From assembly GCF_048544455.1 (NCBI RefSeq), contig NC_133538.1, positions 42,940,969-43,004,968 on the forward strand: a stretch of 64,000 bases of DNA, given 5' to 3'. Positions 22,149-34,264 of this stretch are shown piece by piece. Source of the DNA: Silene latifolia (lineage: Eukaryota > Streptophyta > Magnoliopsida > Caryophyllales > Caryophyllaceae). A program made the position numbers and the translations under genes. Below the pieces are notes generated by a model that saw only the letters and a program-made list of their open reading frames with translations, ran no database searches and had not been told where the DNA came from. Positions within the stretch are counted from its first letter, which is position 1; each line of letters begins with the position of its first letter.

Positions 22149-25100
22149 GTGAGAGGCAGCAGTAATTGGTACTTGGACAGTGGATGTTCACGTCATATGA
22201 CAGGAAGTAGAAACCAATTTCTCTCACTAGAAGTCTACAATGGTGGCACCGTGACGTTTGGTGACAATAAGAAAGGTGAAATTATTGCAATCGGAAAGGT
22301 TGGTAAGTCATCGTCACAATGTGTCGACAAAGTGTTGCTTGTCAAAGGTTTGAAGCATAATCTCCTTAGCATATCTCAATTGTGTGATAATGGTAATATC
22401 GTTGAATTTTGTGCTAGTGAATGTCGTGTCTTAGATGGTAATACAAGGGAAGTTGTTCTTGAAGGAAAACGTGTTAAAGATGTTTACTTGACTAATATTT
22501 TTGCATTGTCTAGTCGTACCATGTCTTGTATGAGTGCTTTGAAAAAGAACGACCCATGGCTTTGGCATAAGAGATTAGGTCACGTAAATGCTAGAACATT
22601 GAACACCCTTAAGCGACTTGACTTAGTCGACGGCATTCCTAATATGAAATTTGACTTTAATAGTTTGTGTGATGATTGTGCTAAGGGGAAACAAGTAAGA
22701 AGCTCCTTTAAATCCAAAAAGTTCGTTAGTACATCTAAACCTCTTGAGTTACTTCATATTGATCTATGTGGTCCAATGAGTGTTAGAAGTAAAGGAGGTA
22801 GTCGTTTTTTATGTGTGATTGTTGACGATTTCTCACGACTTGCCTGGCTTCTCTATTTAAGTTCTAAAGATGAAGTATTTGATGAATTTTTAATTTGGTT
22901 GAAAAAGGTCCAAAACAAGTTTGATAAAAAGCTCATATCTTTGAGATCCGACCATGGAACCGAATTTGAAAATTCCTCATTTATTACTTATTGTGATGAG
23001 CACGGTATTAGCCATAACTTTTTCGCGCGTGCTACACCTCAACAAAACGGGGGTTGTAGAGCGTATGAACCGTACACTTGAAAACATGGCTAGGACTATG
23101 CTCATTAGTAGTAAGTTGCCAAAGAATTTTTGGGCCGAAGCCGTCAACACATCATGTCACATTTATAACCGTGTTATGATCCGAAAAATGCTTAACAAAA
23201 CACCCTACTAGTTGCTTTAAAGGAAGAAAACCTAATTTATCCTATTTGAAATGCTTTGGAAGCAAATGTTTGGTTAACAACAATGGAAAGGATAATTTGG
23301 GTAAATTTGATGCTCGTAGTGATGAGGCCGTATTTGTCAGTTATTCGGATCGTAGCAAGGCATATAAAGTGTATAATAAACGAACCATAAAAATGGAAGA
23401 AAGTGTGCATGTCATATTTGATGAGTCTATTCTTTTTCATTCTAATACACAAGAAGAGGATGATGAAGATGATGAGGACTATGAGCTCAGAATGATCCGA
23501 CATGACATGGATGATGTACACGAGGAGAACGAACAAGAGGAGTAGAATCAACAGTCGGATCAACTGTTGATTGAAGGAACTGGCCAAGAGACAGGGGGAA
23601 CAGAACCACTTCAACCACAAAATGAGGCTACGACATCCAGGGGGAATGAGGGTACACTTGAACAAAATGAACAAACAGAAACAAACCCTCAAACACAAAA
23701 TGAACCGAACCAACAGATTGAGCGAACCGTTGAGTCGAACCCCAAGAAGCCTCACCATCCTTAATCGTACCAAAGAAGTGGAAACACCAAAAATATCACC
23801 CCCTTTCTAACTTGACCAGTGACTTGAATTCGGGAAGGAAAACAAGATCATCCCTCAATGATTTCTTTGCATCTCATGCGTTCCTCTCACAAATTGAACC
23901 GACGAACATCACCATGGCACTTGAAGATCCGAGTTGGGTGATGGAAATGCAAGAGGAACTTAATCAATTCAAAAGGAATGAGGTATGGCATCTTGTCCCT
24001 AGACCTACTGGTTGTACCGTGATTGATATCAAATGGGTCTTTCGCAATAAGCTAGATGATTCGGGCAATATCGTAAGGAATAAAGCTAGACTAGTGGTGC
24101 AAGGATGTAAACAATAAGAAGGCATTGATTATAATGAAACCTTCGCACCAGTAGCTAGGCTTGAAGCCATACGTATGCTCATAGCTTTTGCAGCTCACAA
24201 AGGTATCAAACTGTTTCAAATGGATGTCAAAACGGCTTTTCTAAATGGTTATTTAGAAGAAGAGGTCTTTGTGGAGCAACCACCGGGTTTTATGAACAAT
24301 GAATTTCCAAACCATGTTTTTAAATTGGACAAGGCGCTTCATGGTTTAAAATAGGCTCCAGGAGCTTGGTATGATCGCTTGTTAAAATTTCTTTTGGAAA
24401 ATGGTTTTGTGCGTGGATCGGTTGATAAGACATTGTTCATAAAGTCACAGTGTGGTGAACTGTTGATTGTACAGATTTATGTCGATGACATAATATTTGG
24501 TGCAACGAATGAACTCCTTTATTTGTACTTTTTGGAACTAATGAAATCTGAGTTTGAGATGAGTATCATGGGAGAACTGGGTTTCTTCCTTGGGCTTCAA
24601 ATTAAGCAAACTCAAGATGGTGTGATGATTCATCAACAAAAGTACATAAAGGAGATGCTATGTAAGTTCGGTATGACTAATTCTAAACCTTTCTCTACAC
24701 CTATGGTTTCGTCCACAAAGCTTGACAAAGATGAGAATGGTAAGAAAGTTGATGAAACGATGTATCGAGGTATGATCGGTTCATTACTTTATTTGACCGC
24801 TAGTCGACCGGATATTTTATATAGTGTATGTCTATGTGCTCATTTCCAAGCTAGTCCTAGAGAATCGCATTTCATTGCCGTAAAACGTATTCTTAGGTAT
24901 TTAGTTGGAACGTCTAATTTGTATCTTTGGTATCCCTCACATTGTCCTTTTGAGCTTTAGGATACTCGGATGCGGATTATGCCGGAAGCGTTGTTGATCG
25001 AAAGAGTACATCCGGGATGGCTACTTTCTTAGGTCCGTGTTTAATCTCATGGGCGTCTAAGAAGCAAAACACCGTTGCTCTTTCCACCGCTGAAAGCGAG

Positions 25101-25421
25101 TACGTAAGTGCCGCATTGTGTTGCGCGCAAGTTCATTGGGTTCGACAACAACTAAGGGACTATGGTATTATCTTTGATTCAACTCCTATCTTTTGTGATA
25201 ATACTAGTGCCATTAATATTTCTAAGAACCCTATACAACACTCAAGGACTAAGCATATTGACATAAGACATCATTTTTTACGTGATCATGTGGAAAAAGG
25301 TCAAATTCGTCTTAAATTTTGTAGAACGGAAGATCAAATAGCCGACATTTTTACAAAATCGCTTGAAAGAGAACAATTCGTAAAACTTCGGTTGGAAATT
25401 GGTTTGTTGGATTCCGCGTAA
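22149..25421 (+). pseudogene. Sirevirus pol: protease, integrase, RT, RNase H (fossil)
   Basis: Protease is near 22160 (WYLDSGCSRHMTG, catalytic Asp-Ser-Gly). Integrase covers about 22550-23210 (HKRLGHVNARTL with the HHCC end, LLHIDLCGPM with the first Asp, RSDHGTEFENSSF with the second). RT covers about 23900-24700 (WHLVPRPTGCTVIDIKWVF, IYVDDIIFG with the catalytic pair). RNase H is at about 24960-25420 (STAESEYVSAALCCAQ, CDNTSAINI, KHIDIRHHFLRD). This is Copia domain order. Broken. Confidence 0.92.
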
Positions 25422-25997
25422 AATTTTATGACGACTTGCCCTCGATGATTAACTAGAGTAGATGTTACATTTATTTTTATAAGTGATTATGTGTTTTTTT
25501 ACTCAACGAATTAAATGATTAATTTGCATGTAAATCCAATGGGTAAAGTAATTATTCACATGGAGTCACTCAACCATCATCTAACCATCAAATCTCCTTT
25601 CCCCATTACCCATGTCTTAGCCGCCTAAACCCCACCTAACCGGCTACACCCACCTTCCTCTCAACCAATCAAATAAAAAAGCCTAAAACACTATTCACCT
25701 CATTTACTACATGTACAAATTTTCAACTCTTAAATTATGACCTCCTTACTCACTTTCAAAATATTCAAAAAATTACATCTTCCCCAAATATTCTCCAAAA
25801 CCGTCAAAAGCATCCCTCTACCAACTGTCACTTTTACTTTCACTATAAGAATCATGCCTCCTAAATCAACTAAGAAAACCTTGAAGTAAATCCGAGACTC
25901 CTACAAGCCGAAAATACCATCGGTTGAACCACAAATCGAAAGTCTTGGATCAAAAACTGCCCAAAATCAAAAACCACCAAAGAAACCTAGAGTTTTT

Positions 25998-27838
25998 GTG
26001 TCTAATACCCCAATGACAAGAAAGAAATCAGTTGCTAATCGTCCTAAAACAGCTGCCGAGGCTAGGAGATTCTCAAGTCGGGTGTTCAATCAAAAATTCG
26101 ATTTGAATATGCCGCATGCAACCGAAACCGAGGGTGAAGAAGGAAGCACACGGGTTGTTGGTGAGGTTGATGATGATGGAAATCCAATCATTCAAGAAGT
26201 TGAGGAAGTTGATGTTGGTGTTGAAAAGGAGAGTGAGAAAGATAAGGAGATTGTTGATGAGGATGCTGAGAATAAAGGAGAGAAAAACAGTGAGGAAAAG
26301 AAAAATGAAAGTGAAGAGGAGAATGAGGAAAACATTGAAAAAGAAAAAGAAAAGAGTGTTGAAAAATCAATTGAAAAAAGTGAGGAAAAAGAAAAGAGTG
26401 TTGAGAATGTTGTTGAGGAATCCGGTGAGAAGAGTAATGGGAAATCGAAATCAGAATCGAAATCGAAGGGAAGTGTTGGTAGTGATGAAATGTTGAAGGA
26501 TATGGTTGGAAATAAAAGGAGAAAAAGGAGAGGCAAAACCGTGAGTGAGGCAACGGTTGTGGAAACGGAACTTGACACGGAGAAATTGAATGCCGTCTTC
26601 AATGATGACGAGTTATTCAAGGAGGAAACCATTCCCAAACCGAAAGGCAAAGCAAGGAGAATGTCCACTCGGGTTATCTCAAGGAAAAGGAAAGTGGAGG
26701 AAATGGCAAAGGAAGTCGCTGAATCGAATAGTGCTATGATTGCTATTGAGCAACCTCTTGATGAGAACAAGTCCAAGGCACTCGAGATTCTTCATGGTTA
26801 TCGCTTTCCAAAGGATATATTTGATTGTTGCAAGCATGTAATCCAAGGGAACTTTAAATCGGGCCGTCGCTATGAACTCGAATGGTATGATTCGTCCCCC
26901 GCTTTTAAATTCTTTAAAGATGCAATTCATGCACAAAAGTCGGAGAGTCTTCTTAATCTCTATAACCGAGTTTATTTAGCAGAGCTTGTTCATTTTTATA
27001 CTACGGTCAAAGTCGATGTCCAATCAGGTAGTCTTACCGCTGTTATCAATAACAAACCCTTGTGTCTCAATGTTGAAATTGTTGGAAATTTACTCGGTAT
27101 TCCTACAACTGGGCTGTACTAATTTCCTAAGGGTGGTTGGCCGACTATTGATGGTATAAGTTCCTTGACCGTTACAAAGTTTCTAAGTCCCAAAGCTACG
27201 TCCCCTATCACACTCAAACCGAGAGAAATCAAAATAAACCACCGGTTCTTTTCAATTTCATTTTTAGAACCTTGATTCCATGTAATGAGAGCCGTGGTGT
27301 GTATGGTGTGCTAGACATGTGGTTGATTTATTATCTTGCTAAACACCTTCAAATTAACCTACCCGCTTTGATGTTCTTTCACATTGATCATCTTGCTAAG
27401 ATTGTTGAAAAGCGTAAGGTTGATAGTTCCACCGTGTTAGCATATGGGATGTGGTTATCGGTCATTTTCGAGAAAATGGATATTGTGGACTCGACTAGTT
27501 TTGGTGTGGATCACATGTGTGACACTATGACCTCGGGAGTTTTATCACAAATGTACTTGAAAATTGATGGTGATAAACTTGCTCGTATTTGGTCGGGTAT
27601 GAAGGCTACGGATGTCTCCTCCTCCTCTATGCAATCGTCTTCTATGACACGTCTCACTAAGGATGTTAAAGCCTTGTTGGATCTCCAACATGCTCAAATA
27701 AGTGAGATTGCGGGTCTTCGTTTGGAAGTGTCGGGTTTGAGTAAGGAACTCAAGGAGGTTAAGGGTCAAAATGAAGAGCTCATGGAGATGGTTCACGGGT
27801 TGGTTGGAGAAGATGAAACCGAAGAAGCCGATGATTGA
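25998..27838 (+). pseudogene. Sirevirus downstream (env-position) reading frames (fossil)
   Basis: After pol comes a frame with a long Lys/Glu-rich coiled segment (about 26110-26500) and then a globular plant-transposon-type domain (LEILHGYRFPKDIFD, ELVHFYTTVKVDVQSG, about 26770-27120). A second part at 27272-27838 ends in a leucine-rich coiled coil. Such a frame is the so-called env-like gene of Sireviruses. I see no signal peptide, so an envelope role is not supported here. The region is broken at least once. Confidence 0.7.
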
Positions 27839-28314
27839 TCTCTTGCTCATAGCCGTGCCTAGCCTATGCCTAATGCCGTACCAAGCCTTTTGCCATAACC
27901 ATGCCTAATGCCTAATCAAAACAAAAAGCCTTTCTATCCCTTTTTACCTTGGCTTTGTGTTTGTGATATATTTTGCTAAACATTGGTTATGTTGTTAGTT
28001 GTTGAACAATTTGTTTTGTATAACTCTAATCCTTATTTAGACTTGTGTTCTTCCTACTTGAGATGTCAAGAGGGGGAAGTTGTTTAAAATTGCAGGTGGT
28101 GATTCAATGACTCTTAGGCTTGCGTACACACGAACTATGTTTACTTGGCGAAAATATGTTCTACCTAGGCTACTGAAAAATTTGACTAATTTTCAATGAC
28201 CATGTATTTATGCATCTTATTTTGATCATGTTTTGACTTGTTAACCTTGACCATGGATTAAGGGGGAATTGCACACTGAATTTTATTTGTCTTGCCATCA
28301 TCAAAGGGGGAAAT

Positions 28315-29911
28315 TGAAGAAACCCAATTTGATTAAGCTAGTGTTGATGATGCCTTACGACAAATTAATCTCATTTGTTATTTAATTGTGTGCCTCTTAA
28401 GTTTAACCATGTAGCATGAAGCTCCAATTGTCAATTCAAGGTTATCAAGAATGTCATCATGAAGATCAAAGATGAAGATAGTCATTAGTGCTAATGTCAT
28501 GTGTTGTAAGGTGATCGTTTAACACGAATTTACGTTTAGGTGCAAAAACAACAGTTGAGTCAACAGTTAATTAAGGCTCGTCTTTGAAAGAAATATTTCG
28601 AAAATATTTGAATCTTTGTTAAAGTGCTTTCAACTTTCACAAATGTTTTCTGAAATTATTTTGAAGTCTTTTAAAGAATATAGAGCTTTCAATGACTTGC
28701 TAAGGAGTTTGCCTGCACAATAAGACACTTACTATAAATGGGTTGTTTGCTTTTACATTTATGGAAATGTTTATGGTTCCCATAAACACAACCATTTATG
28801 CTTGTTTCTTGTTGAAAAACCCAGCCTATTTTTGTGTGTGTGCACAACCTGATTTCTTGCAATCTTAGGCACCGATTTCTTGAGGAAGAATACTCGGTTT
28901 CTTGGTGAGAAATTCGGATGGCTTTGCATGTTGCCCAAGAAAACTACTTACAATATTTTAATCACTTGTGCTTATGAGTGTAAGATATTTTAATGTAAAG
29001 TATACTACTTGAACATTATAAATAGCTTGCTTAATTCATTTTTACAAGTGTGCAACAAACGAGTTTTAAACTGAAAAAGACTTAAGCTTTCAATCGAGTA
29101 AATTAACTTTGCAAAACCGTTTATCATTTCAAAATCTTTGAATCTTTTGCAAGTTTGTTTATTTATTTTTTGAGTCTTTTACTTGAGTTTGTTGTTGCAC
29201 CTAGTCGTTTTAGTCGTGTTCAAGGATCCCGTGTTTTGTACTTAAACTTTATCTCCTCCGTTCAATTGAGTGAACAACATTGAGATAAGTGGTCTTGTAA
29301 CAAACGGGTAGAACCAAAAGTCTTAGGATAGAGTTAACCTTAAGCACGAAGTCTTTGAAGCGGAGTAGCTTTTGAGCATGAAGTCTTTCGGCGGAGTAGC
29401 CCAAAGCAAAAGTCTTATTGCGGAGTAGCTTTAAGCAAGGAGTCTTTCGGCGGAGTAGCCCAAAGCAAAAGTCTTGGAACCGGAGTAGCTTTTAAGCATT
29501 AGCAAACGGAGTAGGTTGGGGAGTTGTTTTATTATTCGGGGTGGTCTTAGTTTGTATGAGTTTACTTCTGAGACGTTTAATAAAATAGCGCTGGACGTAG
29601 GTCGCGGAGTAGTGACCGAACCAGTTTTTAAAAACATCGTTAGTCGTGTCTATTTCGTTTTATTTCCGCTGCACACTTTACTCACGTTTTTATCTACAGA
29701 ATCATTTGTTGAGTACACTGTAACTTCTGCTTGCTGAATCGTTGTTGAATACTTCTAACTCTCTAGTTCTAAGTATCGACTTCTACTTTCATCTAAGCAT
29801 TGTTTAGAGTGTTTAAGAGTTTTTAAAGAAGCTTTCATTAAGCTTAAAATTTTAAATATACACCTCATTCACCCCCTCCCCCTCTTAGGTGCCCTCGTCC
29901 GTGACTCTTCA
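28315..29911 (+). repeat. Sirevirus 3' LTR
   Basis: 1597 bp, the same ends as the 5' LTR, preceded by a purine run (ATCAAAGGGGGAAAT) that fits a polypurine tract. The 12-bp motif pair at 28551/28563 is kept; one half of the second pair is lost near 29700. Confidence 0.95.
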
Positions 29912-29916
29912 TTTGT

Positions 29917-30033
29917 CAAATTGAACCCTGTGGGCTAGAGTGGGACGAGTTTGTTAAGCAAAATATGCCTCTGTAATTATTATATTTCCCTAGTAGAGGA
30001 TAGTGACGTAGTTTATTTTGGAAATAAATAATA
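29917..30033. other. Orphan segment, right part
   Basis: Continuation of the 18386-18465 segment after the Sirevirus. The plus-strand frame PCGLEWDEFVKQNMPL ends at a stop near 29973 and is followed by AT-rich DNA resembling a 3' untranslated region. It is neither clearly LINE nor F-box upstream DNA. Confidence 0.4.
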
Positions 30034-30215
30034 CTCTGTCCCGGTCATTTGTTGTCCTTTTTCATATCGGGATGTCTCAGTGAGTTGTTGTCCTTCCTAT
30101 TTTAAGAATTAATTGATGAATAATTTGATCATTCACACTCAATTTGTTCCACATGGCATTTAGTAATTGACCCCTTCCCCTTTCCTAGGACAACAAATGA
30201 CCGGGACGGAGGGAG
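30034..30215. mobile_element. Stowaway (Tc1/mariner) MITE
   Basis: About 182 bp with terminal inverted repeats CTCTGTCCCGGTCATTTG (left) and, on the minus strand, CTCCCTCCGTCCCGGTCATT (right), the common plant Stowaway terminus. A TA dinucleotide precedes the left end. No coding capacity; such elements are moved by mariner transposases. The left terminus has lost a few bases. Confidence 0.88.
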
Positions 30216-30226
30216 TGTAATTCTCG

Positions 30227-30254
30227 AGACTTCTAATCTAACCATGATTCTATA
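30227..30254. repeat. Right copy of the 28-bp LINE target duplication
   Basis: Matches 2183-2210 at 27 of 28 positions. The DNA to its right (30255 onward) starts like the upstream region of F-box copy 2, so this is where the displaced upstream sequence of F-box copy 1 resumes. Confidence 0.7.
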
Positions 30255-30660
30255 TTTTGGAAAAAAATATAACTAATTAGTAACCGACACTTTCTCCGTG
30301 TATTTGGAACAACATTTCTGTTAATAACGAGTGTTGGAGCGTCGTTCGTTACGGTAATACTCGTAGGAGCTTAGGAATGTAATGGCACTTTGCTGCAAAT
30401 ATATTCACAAAGCTTGATGCCGTCAACTTTCAACATAATTCATTTTCACTTTACGAGTTGTTTGTCGTCAAAAACAGCAGCTCGGAGGTCTATGCTAGAT
30501 CGAGGCCTTTTGCGCAATTTAAGATGGAAACAAAAAAGAGAGAAATGCAGCTGTTCGACCGCAAGGATCGATAGGCTACCCCAATAATAGAATTGTGGTG
30601 AATTAATCACCTAGATTCCATTATATCAAATGAGATTAATCTCACAAGTTCATTCATAAA
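30255..30660. other. Displaced intergenic DNA upstream of F-box copy 1
   Basis: No gene, repeat or transposon end is recognised here. It is the continuation of the F-box copy 1 upstream region, now about 28 kb from the gene, ending at the TSD of the Ale element (30656-30660). Confidence 0.5.
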
Positions 30661-30815
30661 TGTAGAATTTTATAATCCCCTAATTTGGGTGATTATCAAA
30701 CTGTGATATATATACTTGGAGGTTACAATGTGAACACATCCTAATTACAATATTTTGAAGATACGCTAGATATTTACATACTATAACAAACGAGATACAA
30801 TACTATTTACTAATA
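30661..30815 (-). repeat. Ale element 3' LTR
   Basis: 155 bp, plus-strand ends TGTAGAATT and ACTAATA; the ACTAATA end lacks the canonical CA in both LTRs, so the change predates insertion. Confidence 0.93.
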
Positions 30816-33800
30816 CACCCCGGCAGTCGGAGCGGGAGGAGAACGAACGCTCAGGCTGGAACGAAACCGGGTAAAAATATGGCGAGGAAGCCCTTTCGTA
30901 TACACATCGGCATATTGGTACTCAGCCGGGATGTGAAGAACACGGACCGTTCCTAGCTGAACTTTTTCGCGAACAAAATGAATATCAAGCTCAATATGTT
31001 TGGTTCGCTGGTGTTGCACCGGGTTGCTAGAGAGATACACGGCGGAAATATTGTCACAATAGACTAGTGTGGCACGTTTAATAGGAACATGTAATTCAAG
31101 AAGCAAATTACGCAACCAACTAGTCTCAGCAACGGCATTAGCAACACCTCGATACTCTGCCTCGGCGCTAGAACGAGATATAGTTACTTGTCTTTTGGAG
31201 GACCACGAGACAAGATTAGCACCAAGAAAGACACAATAGCCCGAGGTAGAGCGACGGGAGTCCGGACAGCCCCCCCAATCGGCATCCGTATAGGCCGTAA
31301 GAGTGTGGTTAGCAGATTTAGTAAAGGTAAGCCCATGATCAAGTGTGCCTTTAATATAACGTAAAATACGTTTAAGGAATTGAAAGTGTGGCTCACGAGG
31401 GGCGTGCATAAATAAACAAACCTGCTGGACGGCGTAGGCAATGTCAGGCCGCGTAATGGTTAAATATTGAAGTGCCCCGGCAAGGCTACGATAAAGACCA
31501 GGATCAGAAATAAGCGGGCCCGAGGACGCGCTCAATTTGGCGCCAACATCGACTGGTGTAGCTACCGGGTTACATGACGACATGGAAGCACGAGCCAGAA
31601 TGTCGCGTGCATATTGTTGTTGCGAGAGAAATAAACCCGAGTGAGTGCGAGTTGCAACAATGCCGAGAAAGTGATGCAAAGAGCCGAGATCAGACATTGC
31701 AAATTCTTGAGAAAGATCATTAATTATCTTGCGAAGAAGCTGGTCACTTGAGGCAGTAAGAATTATATCGTCGACGTAGAGCAGCGGGTAGGCAATGTCA
31801 GAGCCGTGTTGGAGAATAAATAAAGAGGAGCCACAAACACTGCTGCGGAAACCCTGGGATAGAACATAGGATGCAAAACGTTGATACCATGCACTTGGGC
31901 CTGTTTAAGACCATATAAAGATTTACGAAGACGACACACATGATGAGGAGCCAGTGGGTCCATGAATCCCAGAGGTTGGTGCATAAAAACGGTCTCAGCC
32001 AAGTCCCCATGTAGAAAGGCATTCTTGACATCCAACTGATGGATGGGCCAAGAACGAGTCACAGCTAAACTAAGGACAGTGTGAATAGTAGTCGGTTTTA
32101 CCACAGGGCTGAACGTTTCATCACAATCAATACCAACCTGCTGAGTTTTCCCGTTCACCACAAGACGAGCCTTATAATGTTGTAGAGTACCATCGGAGTG
32201 GTATTTGTGACGATATAACCACATACAACGTATAATGTTGGCATCAGGAGGGCGAGGGACTAAGTCCCAAGTCTTGTTATCAATTAAAGCACGAAACTCG
32301 TCTTTCATGGCGGTACTCCAATTTGGATCACGGAGGGCAAGGTGGGGGGATTTGGGTAAGGGAGATATGGGTGGAGTGGATGTGGCAGCGAGAACGCGAG
32401 GCTTGAATATCCCATGCATCGCACGAGTATTCATGTGGTGTGGGCGAAACGCTGGCCGTGGGGGAGGGTCGGGCGTGTGTGGGGTGGTGTGCGGTGTGGT
32501 GTGAGGTGGTGAGGTAGGGGAGTGAGTGGGACTGGTGGCAGGCGGAGTGGTATCTGAGGGTAGAGTGGTGACAGGAGGTGTGGCAGGCGTGGTAGGAGGT
32601 GAATGAGCAGGGGAATGGGGAGGGGAGTTGGGCGGAGTGGGTTCGGGCGTGGGTTTGGATGGGGTTGGGGTGGGGTTAATGTGGTCAAGGACGGTGGGGG
32701 AGAGGGTCATGTCAGGCTGGAGGAAGGTGTAGTCCGTGGTGTTAGCCGTGGAGGAAGTAGCGTGAGGGAAAACGGATTCGTCGAAGGTCACGTGACGGGA
32801 CAGGAGAATTTTACCACTGGACAAGTCAAGACATCTATAGCCGTGATACTCGGAAAGGTACCCTAAAAAGACACATTTGGTTGACCGGGTTGCTAACTTA
32901 TGGGGGCGTTTAGATGAGAGATTTGGGTAGCAAGCACACCCGAAAACCCGTAAATGGCTATAGGATGGATTTTTGAGAAAAAGAGCAGACATGGGAGTGC
33001 GATAATTGAGGAGTTTTGTGGGTAGGATGTTATGTAAGTGCACCGCGGCATGTAGTGCATCGACCCAAAAGGAGGAGGGCAGAGAGGCGTGATGAAGAAG
33101 GACTAGAACAATTTCATTTATACGCCTTATCATTCGTTCGGCTTTTCCGTTTTGTGACGATGTTTGTGGACAAGAAAAGCGGAAGATTAGCCCATTAGCA
33201 TTTGCAAATTGACGAAACTGGCTGTTATCGAATTCCTTCCCTAAGTCACATTGAAAGGATTTTATTTCACGTGTAAATTGAGTTTTGACATAGGAACGAA
33301 ATTTAATGAATTTAGCATAGGCCTCGGATTTGAATTTTAAAGGATACACCCATACATATTGGGTGAAATTGTCAATTAAAATGAGATAATACTTGAAACC
33401 ACTAGTACTTAAAACAGGCGATGTCCACAAATCGCTATGAAGAATGTCAAAAGCTGCGAGAGTTTGCGATAAAGAGTCATGAAATGGTAATTTTTTATGC
33501 TTGCTAATTTGGCATGAATGACAAAGATGAGAGTTGTGCTCTTTATTACAATCAATAATAGAACGAGACCTAAGAAAATCAATTATAGAGGCACCGGGGT
33601 GACCAAGACGGGAATGCCAAACATCCGACGCTTGGGCAACTAAGTGGAGGTGCGACTCAAGCTGGGACACGATTTGAAGGGAGGACACGGGGTAGAGTTC
33701 TCCGTCACTGTTGCTCCTCAAAATCATTTTCCCATTCGTTAAATCCTTCACATAAAAACCAAACGGATCAAACTCAACAGAAACATTATTTTCTTTAGTG

Positions 33801-34264
33801 AATTTTCGGACAGAAATAAGGTTTTTGATGATTTGTGGCGTATACAGGACATGGTTAAGGTGAAGGGTTTGGTCATTTGTGTGTATAAGGGAAGTGTCGG
33901 ATCCTTTAACTGGAATGCTAGCGCCATTACCAACGTAAATCGAATGAATCGTGCTAGAATTGAAAGGTTTTTGTAACGTACCTGGATCGGCAGTGAGGTG
34001 GGAAGAAGCACCGGTGTCCATGAACCACGGACCACCATATTCGGGTTGCTGGATAGACATGGCATTAAAGGCCATCCCAAGGTCAGTTGGTTGAGAACCG
34101 TCATCTGTGGTCATGTAGGCTTGACCGTAGTTGCGTGAGGGAATGCGTGAAGAACCGCCGCGTTGAGATGTATTGAATGAACGGCCAGGAAATTGCTGCC
34201 ACGGTTGCCAAGGTGGAACCCAACCCGGAAAAGTGGGGTAAGGGCAGGGAGGGGGGGTCCACAA
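30816..34264 (-). pseudogene. Ale element pol: protease, integrase, RT, RNase H (fossil)
   Basis: Reading leftwards: protease DTGASSHLT (about 34010), integrase WHSRLGHPGASII and HSDLWTSPVLS with KYYLILIDNFTQY (33100-33620), a long Pro/Thr/Ser-rich linker (about 32440-32700), RT WDLVPRPPDANIIRCMWLY and DVKNAFLHGDL (31750-32300), and RNase H (SRSSAEAEYRGVANA, YCDNISAVYLS, HIELDIHFVREK, 30830-31250). The linker between integrase and RT is unusually repetitive. Broken. Confidence 0.9.

Larger units (their letters stand above)
18466..29911 (+). mobile_element. Sirevirus (SIRE/Maximus)-type Copia element (fossil)
   Basis: This is an 11.4-kb Copia element with LTRs of 1588 and 1597 bp (TGAAGAAACC...GACTCTTCA), TSD TTTGT at 18461-18465 and 29912-29916, an initiator-tRNA-Met primer site, gag with zinc knuckles, integrase before RT (Copia order), RNase H, and a further long frame downstream of pol. 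Long LTRs, large size and the extra frame are Sirevirus traits. LTR divergence is about 1.5-2 percent by eye, suggesting an age of roughly one to two million years (inference). The coding part is broken in several places, fewer than in the Athila. Confidence 0.92.

Noticed and set aside
25998-27838. True envelope gene in the Sirevirus
   Set aside because: No signal peptide, fusion peptide or membrane anchor is visible; only coiled coil and a plant-transposon-type domain.
32235-32870. Plus-strand Gly/Val/Arg-rich frames opposite the Ale pol linker
   Set aside because: They are the antisense of the Pro/Thr-rich linker of pol.
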